From Thermoplasmata archaeon (lineage in GTDB: Archaea; Thermoplasmatota; Thermoplasmata; Thermoplasmatales; Thermoplasmataceae): a stretch of DNA of 15,352 nucleotides. The notes below the pieces were generated by a model. That model made no database searches. It saw only the letters and a list, made by a program, of their open reading frames with translations, and had not been told where the DNA came from. Positions within the stretch are counted from its first letter, which is position 1, and every line of letters begins with the position of its first letter. The stretch is from NCBI GenBank assembly GCA_021797385.1, contig JAJZZW010000030.1, forward strand, positions 1-15,352, given 5' to 3'. Below, one piece after another: positions 1 to 7,943 of the stretch. The position numbers were made by a program, and so were the translations under genes.

Positions 1-1691
1 TTATATTCTTTTTGCATTTTCGTAATGAGTTGTGATAATAGTTTTATGTTTCCTGAAGCTATTGCCCTGCTCAACTTCAATATATCAGTATTAATGTTAT
101 AATAAATAGTTTCAGAGGATAACTGATCATTTGCTATGACCTTCAGCCTGTGTAATAGATCCTCTGATTTATTCATGATCTCGGCCATTTTCCTCATTTC
201 AGCATCCCTTTTGAAGTAAGCCTTAACCTTATCTTTCATTTCCCTTATTTCCTCAGGGCTGTGCTGCATTGAGTTTTCTATTTTTATTTCCTTATGTGAA
301 CCTGTATCTCTGTCTCTTGCAGATACTGTGAGTATTCCGTTTTTATCTATAGTGTATGTCACATCTATAGACACTTCACCCCTGGGTGCAGGCTTCAAAC
401 CAGTAAGTATAAACTTTCCAAGCTGTATATTGTCTGATCCCATTGGCCTTTCTCCCTGCACTGCCTTTATCTCTATTTCCTTCTGGTAATCTTTTATTGT
501 AGTAAATGGCCTTGTCATACTGCATGGTATTATTGAATTTGCCGGAATCATGGGTATTACAATATCGTTGAGAACTACACTTCCCAGTGTCATTGGCACC
601 ACATCTTTAATTCTGATTTTCGATATATTTTTATTTTCTGTGTATGCAAATCCAGAAGCTATAATAGAGGAACCTACTGCTACAATTGTCTCGGGATTCA
701 TTCCCTTAGATGCTTTCCTGGAAAGATAATCCTGAATAGAATTAGACAGATATGGGACTTTCACAGAACCACCTGTGAGTAAAAGTATGTCTATATCCTT
801 TCTGCTGATGCCTGATCCAGAGATAGCCATATCAATGCATTTATAGATTTCCGGCAGCAGACTTATAATTATATCATTGATTTCATTGACTGACATTTTA
901 TATGATGTCTGCCGTTTTTTACCGCCGGGCAATTTTATTTCTGCAATTTCATTGCTGGATAATTTTATTTTTAACTGTTCTACGAGTATATCAAGGTCTT
1001 CTGGATAGGTTTTTATTCCATTGTTCCTCAGAAATTCTTTCATATGGTTTACTATGGCATTGTCTATATCCTGCCCGCCGAGATTGACATTGCCGTATGT
1101 TCCCAGAACATTGAAATTATTTCCCTTAATATTGACAATACTTACATCTGTTGTCCCGGCTCCCATGTCAAATACCAGAATGTTTTTATTGTCTATCCCC
1201 GGATTTTTTGACCTGTAAGCTATTGCAGCTGCGGTAGGTTCCGACACAAACCGTTTTACTTTTATGCCGGCAATATTGGCTGCCTCCATGGTAGCATTCC
1301 TCTGATTCTGATCAAACCTTGCAGGTACGGCTATTACTGCATCTTTCATTTGAGAATTCAGATACCTTTCAGAAATATTTTTGATTTCTTTTAATATTAT
1401 GGCACTGAGCTCAACAGGAGAGTGGAAATTTCCGTTAGACTGGTACAGATATTCCGTGCCCATCTTTGTCTTGAAAGCCTCGGCACCTGAAGCTTTTCCC
1501 GCTTTTATGATCTTTACTGCATCCTTTCCTGTAAACATCCGGTCAGACCGGTCGAATGCAATTACACTTTTCATTGAATAATCACTTTTATTGTTTAATG
1601 GTATAATCACTGTATTTATCCTGTTATCAGAAATCTCGCTGTATGCGGCTGCTGAATTCCTGGTACCCAGATCTATTCCAATTGAAAACAT
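1..1691 (-). CDS. Hsp70-family chaperone, atypical DnaK paralogue (C-terminus off the window)
   Basis: ATP-driven cytoplasmic chaperone of the Hsp70 superfamily. 563 codons are read from ATG 1691 and the frame is still open at base 1, so only the C-terminal tip is missing. Nucleotide-binding domain, about residues 1-360: phosphate loop 1 GIDLGTRNS (5-13), KTKMGTEY (74-81), VPARFDQNQR (122-131), SEPTAAAIAY (150-159), phosphate loop 2 DMGAGTTDVS (175-184), LTGGSVKVP (305-313). Substrate-binding domain, about 362-475: VPMTLG, IPANSIIP, VQGERPMGSDN, LTGLKPAPRG, IDKNGILTVSA, all close to the DnaK consensus. A charged helical lid follows. Oddities: R replaces the usual T or S in GTTNS; the normally hydrophobic linker before the substrate domain reads KIRIKDV instead of DVLLLDV; the ATPase domain is about 30 residues shorter than in E. 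coli DnaK. It is probably a second, specialised Hsp70, but I cannot see whether the genome has another. It is divergent from the 421-residue gene across 120 bp. Confidence 0.9.
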   Translation of the reverse strand, partial: MFSIGIDLGTRNSAAAYSEISDNRINTVIIPLNNKSDYSMKSVIAFDRSDRMFTGKDAVKIIKAGKASGAEAFKTKMGTEYLYQSNGNFHSPVELSAIILKEIKNISERYLNSQMKDAVIAVPARFDQNQRNATMEAANIAGIKVKRFVSEPTAAAIAYRSKNPGIDNKNILVFDMGAGTTDVSIVNIKGNNFNVLGTYGNVNLGGQDIDNAIVNHMKEFLRNNGIKTYPEDLDILVEQLKIKLSSNEIAEIKLPGGKKRQTSYKMSVNEINDIIISLLPEIYKCIDMAISGSGISRKDIDILLLTGGSVKVPYLSNSIQDYLSRKASKGMNPETIVAVGSSIIASGFAYTENKNISKIRIKDVVPMTLGSVVLNDIVIPMIPANSIIPCSMTRPFTTIKDYQKEIEIKAVQGERPMGSDNIQLGKFILTGLKPAPRGEVSIDVTYTIDKNGILTVSARDRDTGSHKEIKIENSMQHSPEEIREMKDKVKAYFKRDAEMRKMAEIMNKSEDLLHRLKVIANDQLSSETIYYNINTDILKLSRAIASGNIKLLSQLITKMQKEY

Positions 1692-1735
1692 ATAAATACA
1701 CCCGTTTTATCTGTATTTTTTCAATAACCTGATCA

Positions 1736-1745
1736 TGTATAAGTA
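1736..1745 (-). promoter_or_regulatory. TATA-like box for the Hsp70 gene
   Basis: Minus-strand ACTTATACAT-like box centred about 49 bases upstream of the Hsp70 ATG. With initiation about 25 bases downstream of the box, the leader would be about 23 nt. It sits in the 120-bp divergent region shared with the gene at 1812. Confidence 0.35.
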
Positions 1746-1772
1746 TTATTGTATGACCGGTGAATGACAAAA

Positions 1773-1782
1773 TTTAAGTATA
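1773..1782 (+). promoter_or_regulatory. TATA-like box for the 421-residue gene
   Basis: TTTAAGTATA centred about 35 bases upstream of ATG 1812, allowing a short leader of roughly 10 nt. A near-identical box (TTTAAGTATT) precedes the gene at 11595. Confidence 0.4.
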
Positions 1783-1811
1783 TGTAAGGATTATATCTAA
1801 TGTGCATCTAA

Positions 1812-3077
1812 ATGGCGTGGTATGAAGTCATTAATGGTTCTGCAGGTTCTGCATATAATAAGAGGCTATACAGTATAATAGGCCAGAAATTCGGTCTTTT
1901 TTATTTCAACAGGGATAACAGGATACATGTATTTTTGAATACTAACACCAGATTTTCCTTTGTAAAACAATCAGTTCAGCTAGACCCTATCGACGAAATG
2001 CCGAAAATGAATCATTATTTCGTTTCGGGGAATAGAAAGGAAAAGGATTATTACGACACAGGAGTCGAATTCTCAGACATAAGGGAAATCATAGACAAAC
2101 TCCAGGACGGCCAGGGAGTCATGTTCTGGTTCATGTATTATAATAAAAAACCTTCAAAGGATCAGTATGTCCTTCAGGAGGATAAGTATCTTGTAAAGAT
2201 AATTTTCATGCACAGAATTGATAAATTCAGCAAGAAAAAGTCCGATGAAGATTTGAATAACGTCATACTGGGAATGATTCAGAATTCCATAAAAACAGAA
2301 ATTACATGGAAAGAAATCCAGGGAAAGAAAAATAAGATTTATGATGGAAAAATGATGAAGCCTTTGCTGGTGAGCAGCAAAAAGATAATTTATACATATA
2401 AGGCAAGGATCGAAAATTTCCTGGAGCTGGATTACAGCACAAAGGAAATGAAGCTTCCATCACACCAGCAGGAGGAGTCCGGATATTTAGAATTCAAGAG
2501 GGATGAATCTGATAATGCAGTAGTCCTTGACCAGAAATCAGAAGTTATTAATTCCATGGCTACCGGAGAAAAGACCGGGTTAATATCCGGTGACGGAAAA
2601 ATCGGGATTGCTGCTAAAGTCATTAATGAGGCACTCAAGACCGGAAGGGATATTGCAATACTCAATACAGCGAAATTCGATCCTTTTAAAAATATAATAA
2701 ACAGCAATGCAAGCTTCAGTATCAAACGCTTTGATATCAGTTCTGAATACTATGACAAAAGAGTCGTAACATCCCCACAGGACAGCCAGGCACTTGCATC
2801 CAAGCTCTGGGCAGGATTTATTACAGGCACAGAATCATTGAGAAATCCTCTTATTATAGTAAATACATCAAATGACCTAATACCTGTATCAGGCAACGGC
2901 ATACCATTATATGAAAATGAGTTCTGGAGCAGCTTCTTCAGGTACTATAATACCGGAAGCAACGGCATGGGCATAGCCTTCCTGAAAGAGGGAGAACTTG
3001 AATCAATGAAATTATACGTTGATTATGCAATTAAGGCTGCTACAGATGATGAAACGTTTGATATAATCAAGAATTAA
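1812..3077 (+). CDS. Uncharacterised 421-residue protein divergent from Hsp70
   Basis: I do not recognise this protein. It is soluble, with no signal peptide or membrane segment. Residues 1-210 form a mixed alpha/beta, lysine-rich region (KFGLFYFNRDNRIHVF, MFWFMYYNKKPSKDQY). A polar stretch at about 211-245 separates it from the C-terminal half, where a strand-helix-strand pattern (TGLISGDGKIGIAAKV near 254-269, then GRDIAILNT, later NPLIIVNTSNDL) resembles a RecA or Rossmann-type nucleotide-binding fold. The would-be Walker A, SGDGKIGIA, lacks the canonical GxxxxGK[T/S], so any P-loop is degenerate. This fold idea is inference. The start is ATG 1812, about 35 bases after a TATA-like box; the stop overlaps the convergent phosphatase gene by 4 bases. 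The shared divergent promoter region with Hsp70 suggests, but does not prove, linked function, for example as a client, cofactor or co-regulated stress protein. Confidence 0.85.
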   Translation: MAWYEVINGSAGSAYNKRLYSIIGQKFGLFYFNRDNRIHVFLNTNTRFSFVKQSVQLDPIDEMPKMNHYFVSGNRKEKDYYDTGVEFSDIREIIDKLQDGQGVMFWFMYYNKKPSKDQYVLQEDKYLVKIIFMHRIDKFSKKKSDEDLNNVILGMIQNSIKTEITWKEIQGKKNKIYDGKMMKPLLVSSKKIIYTYKARIENFLELDYSTKEMKLPSHQQEESGYLEFKRDESDNAVVLDQKSEVINSMATGEKTGLISGDGKIGIAAKVINEALKTGRDIAILNTAKFDPFKNIINSNASFSIKRFDISSEYYDKRVVTSPQDSQALASKLWAGFITGTESLRNPLIIVNTSNDLIPVSGNGIPLYENEFWSSFFRYYNTGSNGMGIAFLKEGELESMKLYVDYAIKAATDDETFDIIKN

Positions 3078-3532
3078 CTGTAACCGTGTACTTTTATAAA
3101 TTTTATTCCCAGTTTCGATGCCATTTTTCCATCGGTTTTTTCATTATCGCCTATTACTATTGATGATTTTACATCTATATCGTATTTTTCAGCAGCCATT
3201 TCTATGAGCCCGGTTTCAGGTTTCCTACATTTGCATGATTCCTCGGGTGTATGCGGGCAGTAAAAAAAATCCTCTATCTTTATTCCATGCTTAATGAATA
3301 TTTCTCCGAGCTTAGCATTGAATAATTTCATGTCTTCAATATTATAATAACCCCTGTTAATGCCTGACTGATTGGTTATAACTATGATAATATAACCATT
3401 GTCATAATAGCTTTTTAATAAGGGAATCATATCCTCATAGATTTTCAGGTCTGAAATTTTGTGTGTATAGCCATTATCATAATTCAGAGTGCCATCACGG
3501 TCCACAAAAACAGCCTTTCTAGTTGAAGTCAC
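3074..3532 (-). CDS. HAD-IIIA phosphatase, GmhB / HisB-N-like
   Basis: Small cytoplasmic haloacid-dehalogenase phosphatase of the D,D-heptose-1,7-bisphosphate / histidinol-phosphate phosphatase subgroup. 152 residues, a normal length for this minimal family. Visible motifs: nucleophile DRDGT (D11, D13), motif II TNQSG (53-57), the zinc-loop ligands C92, H94, C100 and C102 typical of GmhB, motif III lysine in RKPE (K104), and motif IV GDNEKTD (128-134). The natural substrate cannot be decided; a sugar bisphosphate is one option and histidinol phosphate another. The start is GTG 3532: an overlapping upstream ATG is out of frame and meets a stop at once, and a TATA-like box lies 24 bases upstream, so the mRNA is probably leaderless. 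It converges on the unknown gene at 1812-3077. Confidence 0.88.
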   Translation of the reverse strand: MTSTRKAVFVDRDGTLNYDNGYTHKISDLKIYEDMIPLLKSYYDNGYIIIVITNQSGINRGYYNIEDMKLFNAKLGEIFIKHGIKIEDFFYCPHTPEESCKCRKPETGLIEMAAEKYDIDVKSSIVIGDNEKTDGKMASKLGIKFIKVHGYS

Positions 3533-3550
3533 ATTATTATGATTATAACA

Positions 3551-3560
3551 TAAATTTAAA
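3551..3560 (-). promoter_or_regulatory. TATA-like box for the HAD phosphatase
   Basis: Minus-strand TTTAAATTTA centred 24 bases upstream of GTG 3532, which places transcription initiation at or next to the start codon and supports the GTG start. Confidence 0.5.
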
Positions 3561-3619
3561 ATTTGTGATAAGATGTAATCTTATATCCTTATTTTCAGAA
3601 ATAATTATTATTTATAAGA

Positions 3620-4408
3620 TCAGAGTTCTGCGCAGACAAAGCCGGTATTGGGATCTGCATTTTTCAAAGCCCTTTTCTTCAAAGTTACAGTGAAGCCTGC
3701 ATCCTCTAACCTCTTCTTTATTTCATTGGGAGAACCTTCATAAAGAATCTGTATACGCTTGAACATTTTCAGGGTCTCATCTTCCTCAGATTGAAGTTTT
3801 TTAATTGAGGCTGTTCCATCAACTTTGAGAACAGCGGTATCCAGCTTGTACTTTACCATTAAATCCTTCAGGGCAACATCATTTTTTCCGTTGCAGTATG
3901 TTGATCTGACTACAATAACACGCTTTTCAAGGTCGTTTGCCTTCACGTTTTTTGAAAGCGTATCATAAAATGATTCCTCCGGGACAGCTATAACAGTTTT
4001 AGACTCACTTAATGTAAAGTATATGGGAGAATCACCGACCTTGCTCCCTATATCTATTACATTTTCATCTGCAACGTTGAGGAATGCATATTCATTGCCG
4101 CCGAAGGTACCGAGAAAGTTATGGTTCTGGTCCATGTTGCACATGAAGAGCTGCCCCGATTTATACTTGAAGTTCATGCATCCGGGAACAATCGAATTTT
4201 CGAAGGTAAAGAAATCAAGATTGCTATTACAAAGATTATTTTCAACACATAGTGCATAAAGGCGTGTTTTCTGCATGTTCCAGAAGGAATCTTTTCCGTT
4301 CTGGGCTATTATCTTTATATGCTCTTTCTTTGTAGCTAAATCAAGCATAACATGCCTGTAATTTTTATATGCCATTTTGTATCTACTCATTGATTGTGTC
4401 AGACTCAT
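3620..4408 (-). CDS. FkbM-like SAM-dependent methyltransferase, divergent
   Basis: 262 residues from ATG 4408. The central part matches the FkbM/class I methyltransferase pattern: VIDIGSKVGDSPIYF (from about residue 117) is the SAM-binding glycine loop, followed by TVIAVPEESFYDTLSKNV, where FkbM proteins have a strand, an acidic residue and the 'KNVKLN' helix. The late segment LKVDGTASIKKL lies where FkbM proteins carry KxDxEGxE, but those acidic residues are absent, and AVPEE replaces the usual ALEP. It may therefore be a divergent enzyme or an inactive relative. The C-terminal EIKKRLEDAGFTV is typical of the family. Start choice: an upstream in-frame ATG (4429) lies inside the TATA box TTTATAAAT, so ATG 4408, 24 bases downstream, is preferred and leaderless. 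Substrate unknown; sugars or surface glycans are usual for the family. Confidence 0.7.
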   Translation of the reverse strand: MSLTQSMSRYKMAYKNYRHVMLDLATKKEHIKIIAQNGKDSFWNMQKTRLYALCVENNLCNSNLDFFTFENSIVPGCMNFKYKSGQLFMCNMDQNHNFLGTFGGNEYAFLNVADENVIDIGSKVGDSPIYFTLSESKTVIAVPEESFYDTLSKNVKANDLEKRVIVVRSTYCNGKNDVALKDLMVKYKLDTAVLKVDGTASIKKLQSEEDETLKMFKRIQILYEGSPNEIKKRLEDAGFTVTLKKRALKNADPNTGFVCAEL

Positions 4409-4427
4409 TGATGGAAATAGAAAATAC

Positions 4428-4436
4428 ATTTATAAA
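4428..4436 (-). promoter_or_regulatory. TATA box for the methyltransferase gene
   Basis: Minus-strand TTTATAAAT, close to the archaeal TATA consensus, centred 24 bases upstream of ATG 4408. It rules against the longer start at 4429. Confidence 0.55.
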
Positions 4437-4551
4437 GTTATATTCGCTTTTAGTGTAAATTCCTTACGACCAGTCTGGGCTGTTCCCATTTGAATTTATT
4501 GGTACCGGTTTTATCGTATAAGTTCATCTGGAAGATTTAAAACTAAAGTAT

Positions 4552-4561
4552 TTTATATAAG
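4552..4561 (+). promoter_or_regulatory. TATA box for the 44-residue gene
   Basis: TTTATATAAG centred 23 bases upstream of ATG 4579. Further AT-rich sequence follows, so the exact box is uncertain. Confidence 0.5.
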
Positions 4562-4578
4562 TATATAATATAAATAAT

Positions 4579-4713
4579 ATGGCAAGCAAAAGGATACTGA
4601 ACCATTCCAATGGTAAATACTATAAGATCAGGCAGAGAAATACAGAAAATGGTACAAAAGGCCAGATACTGGGTCTCTGGCATCCGCCCAGAAAAGAAAA
4701 ACATAGAAAGTAA
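4579..4713 (+). CDS. Small basic protein, 44 residues, unknown function
   Basis: ATG 4579 to TAA 4711-4713 encodes 44 residues beginning MASKRILNHSNGKYYKIRQR and ending WHPPRKEKHRK. It is very rich in K, R and H and has no hydrophobic segment. The properly spaced TATA box, ordinary codon use and isolation between two promoters make it look like a real gene despite its size. A nucleic-acid- or ribosome-binding role would suit the composition but is only a guess; there are no cysteines for a zinc ribbon. Confidence 0.65.
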   Translation: MASKRILNHSNGKYYKIRQRNTENGTKGQILGLWHPPRKEKHRK

Positions 4714-4900
4714 TATTATGTGTTTTATAAGGTCATATGAATTTTCAAAATAGCTTTTAAAGATAATAGAATGATTTAAAATATCATCTATCCATAAGTG
4801 ATATTAAATTAAGTTATAACAGGAATTGCAGCCTTAAAAATATCAGCATTTGAAAAGGCAATTGTGATAAAAATAAGTAGATATTATATAATAAAAAGTT

Positions 4901-7465
4901 TTATTTTTTTCTTCTTATTACTATAATGGCTGCACCTAAAGCTATTATAATAAGAGATACAAGTCCTATCATATAAATATCCGAACCTGGCAAATTAAAG
5001 GGTATTTTTTTCATAGAATTATGTGTATATGTTGTTTCTTCAGTTATATTGCTGCCGTTTACTTTTACGTTTCCAGATGGTGATACAGTATATCCCGATA
5101 TACCGTTAACTGTATAGGAATAGGTACCATTAACTTCTAAGAATAATATTGTAGTAGACGTCGAGGATTCCTCTGTACTATTAAGTATTATAACCCATGA
5201 TGTGCCTGCTGGTAATCCATTTTCAATGAACGTCACATTATATTCCTGTAATACAAAGGATATTGGAACAGTTGTGTTTCTGCCATTTACATATACTTCC
5301 CCTGATATGTTTTTGTAATCCAGTGATGTTGCTGAATAGTGGTATGTTCCATTTGTCAGCTGGAATGTGTATAAATAATGTGTTAAAGTATATGTTTTAC
5401 CATTGAGGATAATATTCCATGTTATGCCTGACTTTAATCCAGATTCTTTAAATGTTACATTGAACGTTACCTTTGAGAAGGATATGTTTTGAGAAATAGG
5501 TTTACCGTTTATCCTGAATGAACCTGATGATATGGGTGCCCTGTAAATATGATTTGATGTGGCAATTGTGAATGTATATGTACCATTGGTAAGGGTAAAA
5601 ATGTATGATGTCCCTGAAATTGGTCCTGAATTATTATCTGTTAAATTCACATACCATGTTGTTCCTGATGGTAATCCTGCTGATATAAATGTTATATTAT
5701 ATTCCTGTAATACAAATGATATTGAAACAGTTGTGTTCCTGCCATTTACATATACTTCTCCTGATATGTTTTTGTAATCCAGTGATGTTGCTGAATAGTG
5801 GTATGTTCCATTTGTCAGATGGAATGTGTATGATTGCCCTGTTATTGCCCCGGAATTATAAACGGTACTATTCTCTTCGACTATTTTTATATTCCATATA
5901 CCGGAATTTAATCCCATTTCTTTAAAAGTAGCATTGTATGTTAATTCTTTAAAAGTGACTGGGATCGTTATTGGATTTCCAGTGGCGTTTAATATTCCCG
6001 AGGAAATAATAGGAATATATAGATTATTAGAAGTTGTTATAGTATAAGAATAATTGCCATTATATTCATAGAGACTGATATAATTATTCGAAGAATTGTA
6101 ATAATGACCAGTTAAGTTTACATCCCATTCTGTTCCTGATGGAAGCCCGGTTTCAGTAAAGGTTATCAGAGTTTGATCTAATTTAATACTCTTATACTCT
6201 CCAGCTGTCAGCTCTATAGTAAATTCTTTGTATAGCAAAGTTCCATTATAAACTTCCATTTTATAATAACCCGGAGCAAGAGTCATATTTATTTCATCAT
6301 TTACAAATTTTTCAGGCGTTCCATTGATATATAAGGTGCCGGATGCCAGGGGCATTGAAATATTGAGCGTTGATATATCACTGGAATTATAAACCTGCCC
6401 GAGCTGCCCGGGTCCTGGATTTATGCTTTCAAAAATTGTTCCATTAGATTTATAATAACATCCGGATGATACAACGTTTGCTATAGTTTCAGCTGTGTCT
6501 GTCCCAAAATTATAAGCACTTCGTATTTCCTGATAATTATGACCGTTCCAGTACTGAATACTCAAACTCACATTGGATTTCATATCTACAGTAGAGGATC
6601 CATCTCCGGGGCCGCCCAGTATTAACTCAGCATCATAAAAGCTGTATCCATCTGGTTCATAAGTATAGCCGTCTACCACAAACCCTAGGTCTACGGTAAG
6701 ATTGTTTACAAACGTAAATACGGGGCTGTCGTAAGTAACCCAGCCATAACCATCGTTATACATGAAATCAACTTGCGGCTTTCCATTACTGGTTACTGTG
6801 CTATTTACCATAAAATCAATAGTAGAAGGATATATTAAACTAAGGCAGTTTCCTGGAAGGCTATTATTTGCATAGCTATAGTAGAAATGAGTTCCGGATG
6901 AGTTTCCAACTGTTCCATTTCCTGATAATGTAGAATTGTGCATATTAGCACTTTGAGAAGTCAAATTCCATATATTGTCTAAAAAGGCAATATCATGTGA
7001 GGTTGTATTAACGTAGGCAACGTCCTGTACCCAGTAAACATATAAACTGTTCCCATCATAAAATGCCATATTCAGGTTAAACTGAAAGGTCATACATTTA
7101 TTATTTGTGGTATTATTTACAACGCTCAAAGAATTTATATTGACAGAACTGAGAAATGAAGTTGTGTTGTATCTATAAGCCTGATTGGATGTGCCTGCAT
7201 TTTCTATTCCGAAATCAGCAAGGCCCATTGGAGCCGGCTCGTTTTGATATAATTCAGTCGGGTCTACAGTGTCTGTCGAGCTTATTAAATTTTTCCGAAC
7301 TGTCGACATTGATTTGCTATAATGCTTCATTGCTGTTTGACCCTGAATCCGATCCGTTTTTTCTGAGATTGATCCTAATGGCGCTAAAGCCCCAAAAATT
7401 AGTAATAATACGACAATTATACTAATAATTACAATTACCTGTTTTTTCTGTATACAGTGAAACAT
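4901..7465 (-). CDS. Thermopsin-family (peptidase A5) acid protease, membrane-anchored, five C-terminal modules
   Basis: 854 residues. An N-terminal hydrophobic segment (about 10-30) acts as signal peptide or anchor, and a C-terminal helix (about 825-849) followed by RRKK gives a second anchor, so most of the chain should face the acidic exterior. The region from about 70 to 430 matches thermopsin: APMGLADFGIEN near the mature N-terminus, YRYNTTSFLSSVNI, LYVYWVQDVAYVNTT, FLDNIWNLTS, FVVDGYTYEPDGYSFYDAEL and LGGPGDGS. Thermopsins are acid proteases active at high temperature. Then come five modules of about 75-80 residues opening with FTETGLPSGTEW, FKEMGLNSGIWN, FISAGLPSGTTW, FKESGLKSGITW and FIENGLPAGTSW (near residues 432, 508, 588, 667 and 741), beta-rich and common in archaeal surface proteins. 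N-glycosylation sequons are abundant. Monocistronic. ATG 7465 lies 25 bases downstream of a TATA box, so it is probably leaderless. Confidence 0.9.
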   Translation of the reverse strand: MFHCIQKKQVIVIISIIVVLLLIFGALAPLGSISEKTDRIQGQTAMKHYSKSMSTVRKNLISSTDTVDPTELYQNEPAPMGLADFGIENAGTSNQAYRYNTTSFLSSVNINSLSVVNNTTNNKCMTFQFNLNMAFYDGNSLYVYWVQDVAYVNTTSHDIAFLDNIWNLTSQSANMHNSTLSGNGTVGNSSGTHFYYSYANNSLPGNCLSLIYPSTIDFMVNSTVTSNGKPQVDFMYNDGYGWVTYDSPVFTFVNNLTVDLGFVVDGYTYEPDGYSFYDAELILGGPGDGSSTVDMKSNVSLSIQYWNGHNYQEIRSAYNFGTDTAETIANVVSSGCYYKSNGTIFESINPGPGQLGQVYNSSDISTLNISMPLASGTLYINGTPEKFVNDEINMTLAPGYYKMEVYNGTLLYKEFTIELTAGEYKSIKLDQTLITFTETGLPSGTEWDVNLTGHYYNSSNNYISLYEYNGNYSYTITTSNNLYIPIISSGILNATGNPITIPVTFKELTYNATFKEMGLNSGIWNIKIVEENSTVYNSGAITGQSYTFHLTNGTYHYSATSLDYKNISGEVYVNGRNTTVSISFVLQEYNITFISAGLPSGTTWYVNLTDNNSGPISGTSYIFTLTNGTYTFTIATSNHIYRAPISSGSFRINGKPISQNISFSKVTFNVTFKESGLKSGITWNIILNGKTYTLTHYLYTFQLTNGTYHYSATSLDYKNISGEVYVNGRNTTVPISFVLQEYNVTFIENGLPAGTSWVIILNSTEESSTSTTILFLEVNGTYSYTVNGISGYTVSPSGNVKVNGSNITEETTYTHNSMKKIPFNLPGSDIYMIGLVSLIIIALGAAIIVIRRKK
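5235..5372. repeat. Intragenic repeat copy 1 in the thermopsin gene
   Basis: 138-bp segment nearly identical to 5694-5831, with about six differences, offset by exactly 459 bp (153 codons). It encodes a module end with YHYSATSLDYKNIS and VYVNGRNTT. The high identity points to recent duplication or gene conversion. Confidence 0.9.
5694..5831. repeat. Intragenic repeat copy 2 in the thermopsin gene
   Basis: Second copy of the 138-bp segment at 5235-5372. The frame is preserved between copies, so recombination between them would delete or add 153 codons, about two modules, without a frameshift. Confidence 0.9.
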
Positions 7466-7484
7466 CTAAAATTCGATAATAATG

Positions 7485-7494
7485 TTATATAATA
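7485..7494 (-). promoter_or_regulatory. TATA box for the thermopsin gene
   Basis: Minus-strand TATTATATAA centred about 25 bases upstream of ATG 7465, consistent with a leaderless transcript. Confidence 0.5.
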
Positions 7495-7542
7495 ATGTTT
7501 CCTATGACATTACAATTATGACCATGTACAATATTCCGTATA

Positions 7543-7943
7543 TTGATAAATAAGCATTCTAATGAATATATCAATAATCGTAGGGCAGTATTTATAGAGT
7601 TTTTTATTATGACATCTATCACAACAGTTTACGTATGCAAATTATTCCTAAATCTTACCATGCTTTGTTTTCCAACTTCTCTTATGCTATTCATTCTTTA
7701 TTGCGTTATTTATAACAGGAACTGTACCTGTTTTTCTTCATTATAGTTTCTAAGTTCTCATCTACCATCCAGTTTATTGTCGCTTCTCTATGCACTATAC
7801 ATATATTGTTATATTCCATATCTTTTTACCTCATTGTTTCAAAAGAAGTTTTTTCTCTGTTATTAACAATTATACTGTTATTAATAGGACTTATAATTAC
7901 ATTAATATTGTACATAACAGATCCAACGCAATTAAATATGTAA
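7543..7943 (+). pseudogene. Possible frameshifted small membrane protein
   Basis: No intact gene is visible here. Two hydrophobic reading frames follow each other on the plus strand. The first (ATG 7543 to TAG 7746, 67 codons) has a hydrophobic run TVYVCKLFLNLTMLCFPTSL. The second is in another frame (open from about 7713 to TAA 7941-7943), has no start codon and holds two likely membrane helices (FIVASLCTIHILLYSISFYL and LLLTIILLLIGLIITLILYI). A single indel near 7713-7746 would join them into about 130 residues with roughly four membrane segments. The plus strand is T-rich here, which by itself yields hydrophobic translations, so this may be chance. No family is recognised. Confidence 0.3.

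Noticed and set aside
902..1581. Plus-strand open frames of 60-66 codons opposite the Hsp70 gene
   Set aside because: They lie antisense to a clearly conserved Hsp70 reading frame and have no family resemblance; they are shadows.
4409..4429. Longer start (ATG 4429) for the methyltransferase
   Set aside because: This ATG falls inside the TATA box TTTATAAAT; the ATG at 4408 is at the leaderless distance.
4430..4578. Possible tRNA or small RNA in the gap between the methyltransferase and the 44-residue gene
   Set aside because: No tRNA arm pattern (no GGTTCGA-type T-loop) or convincing hairpin was seen by eye.
4714..4900. Gap between the 44-residue gene and the thermopsin 3' end
   Set aside because: Only AT-rich sequence with oligo-T (minus strand) just past the thermopsin stop; too weak to call a specific terminator.
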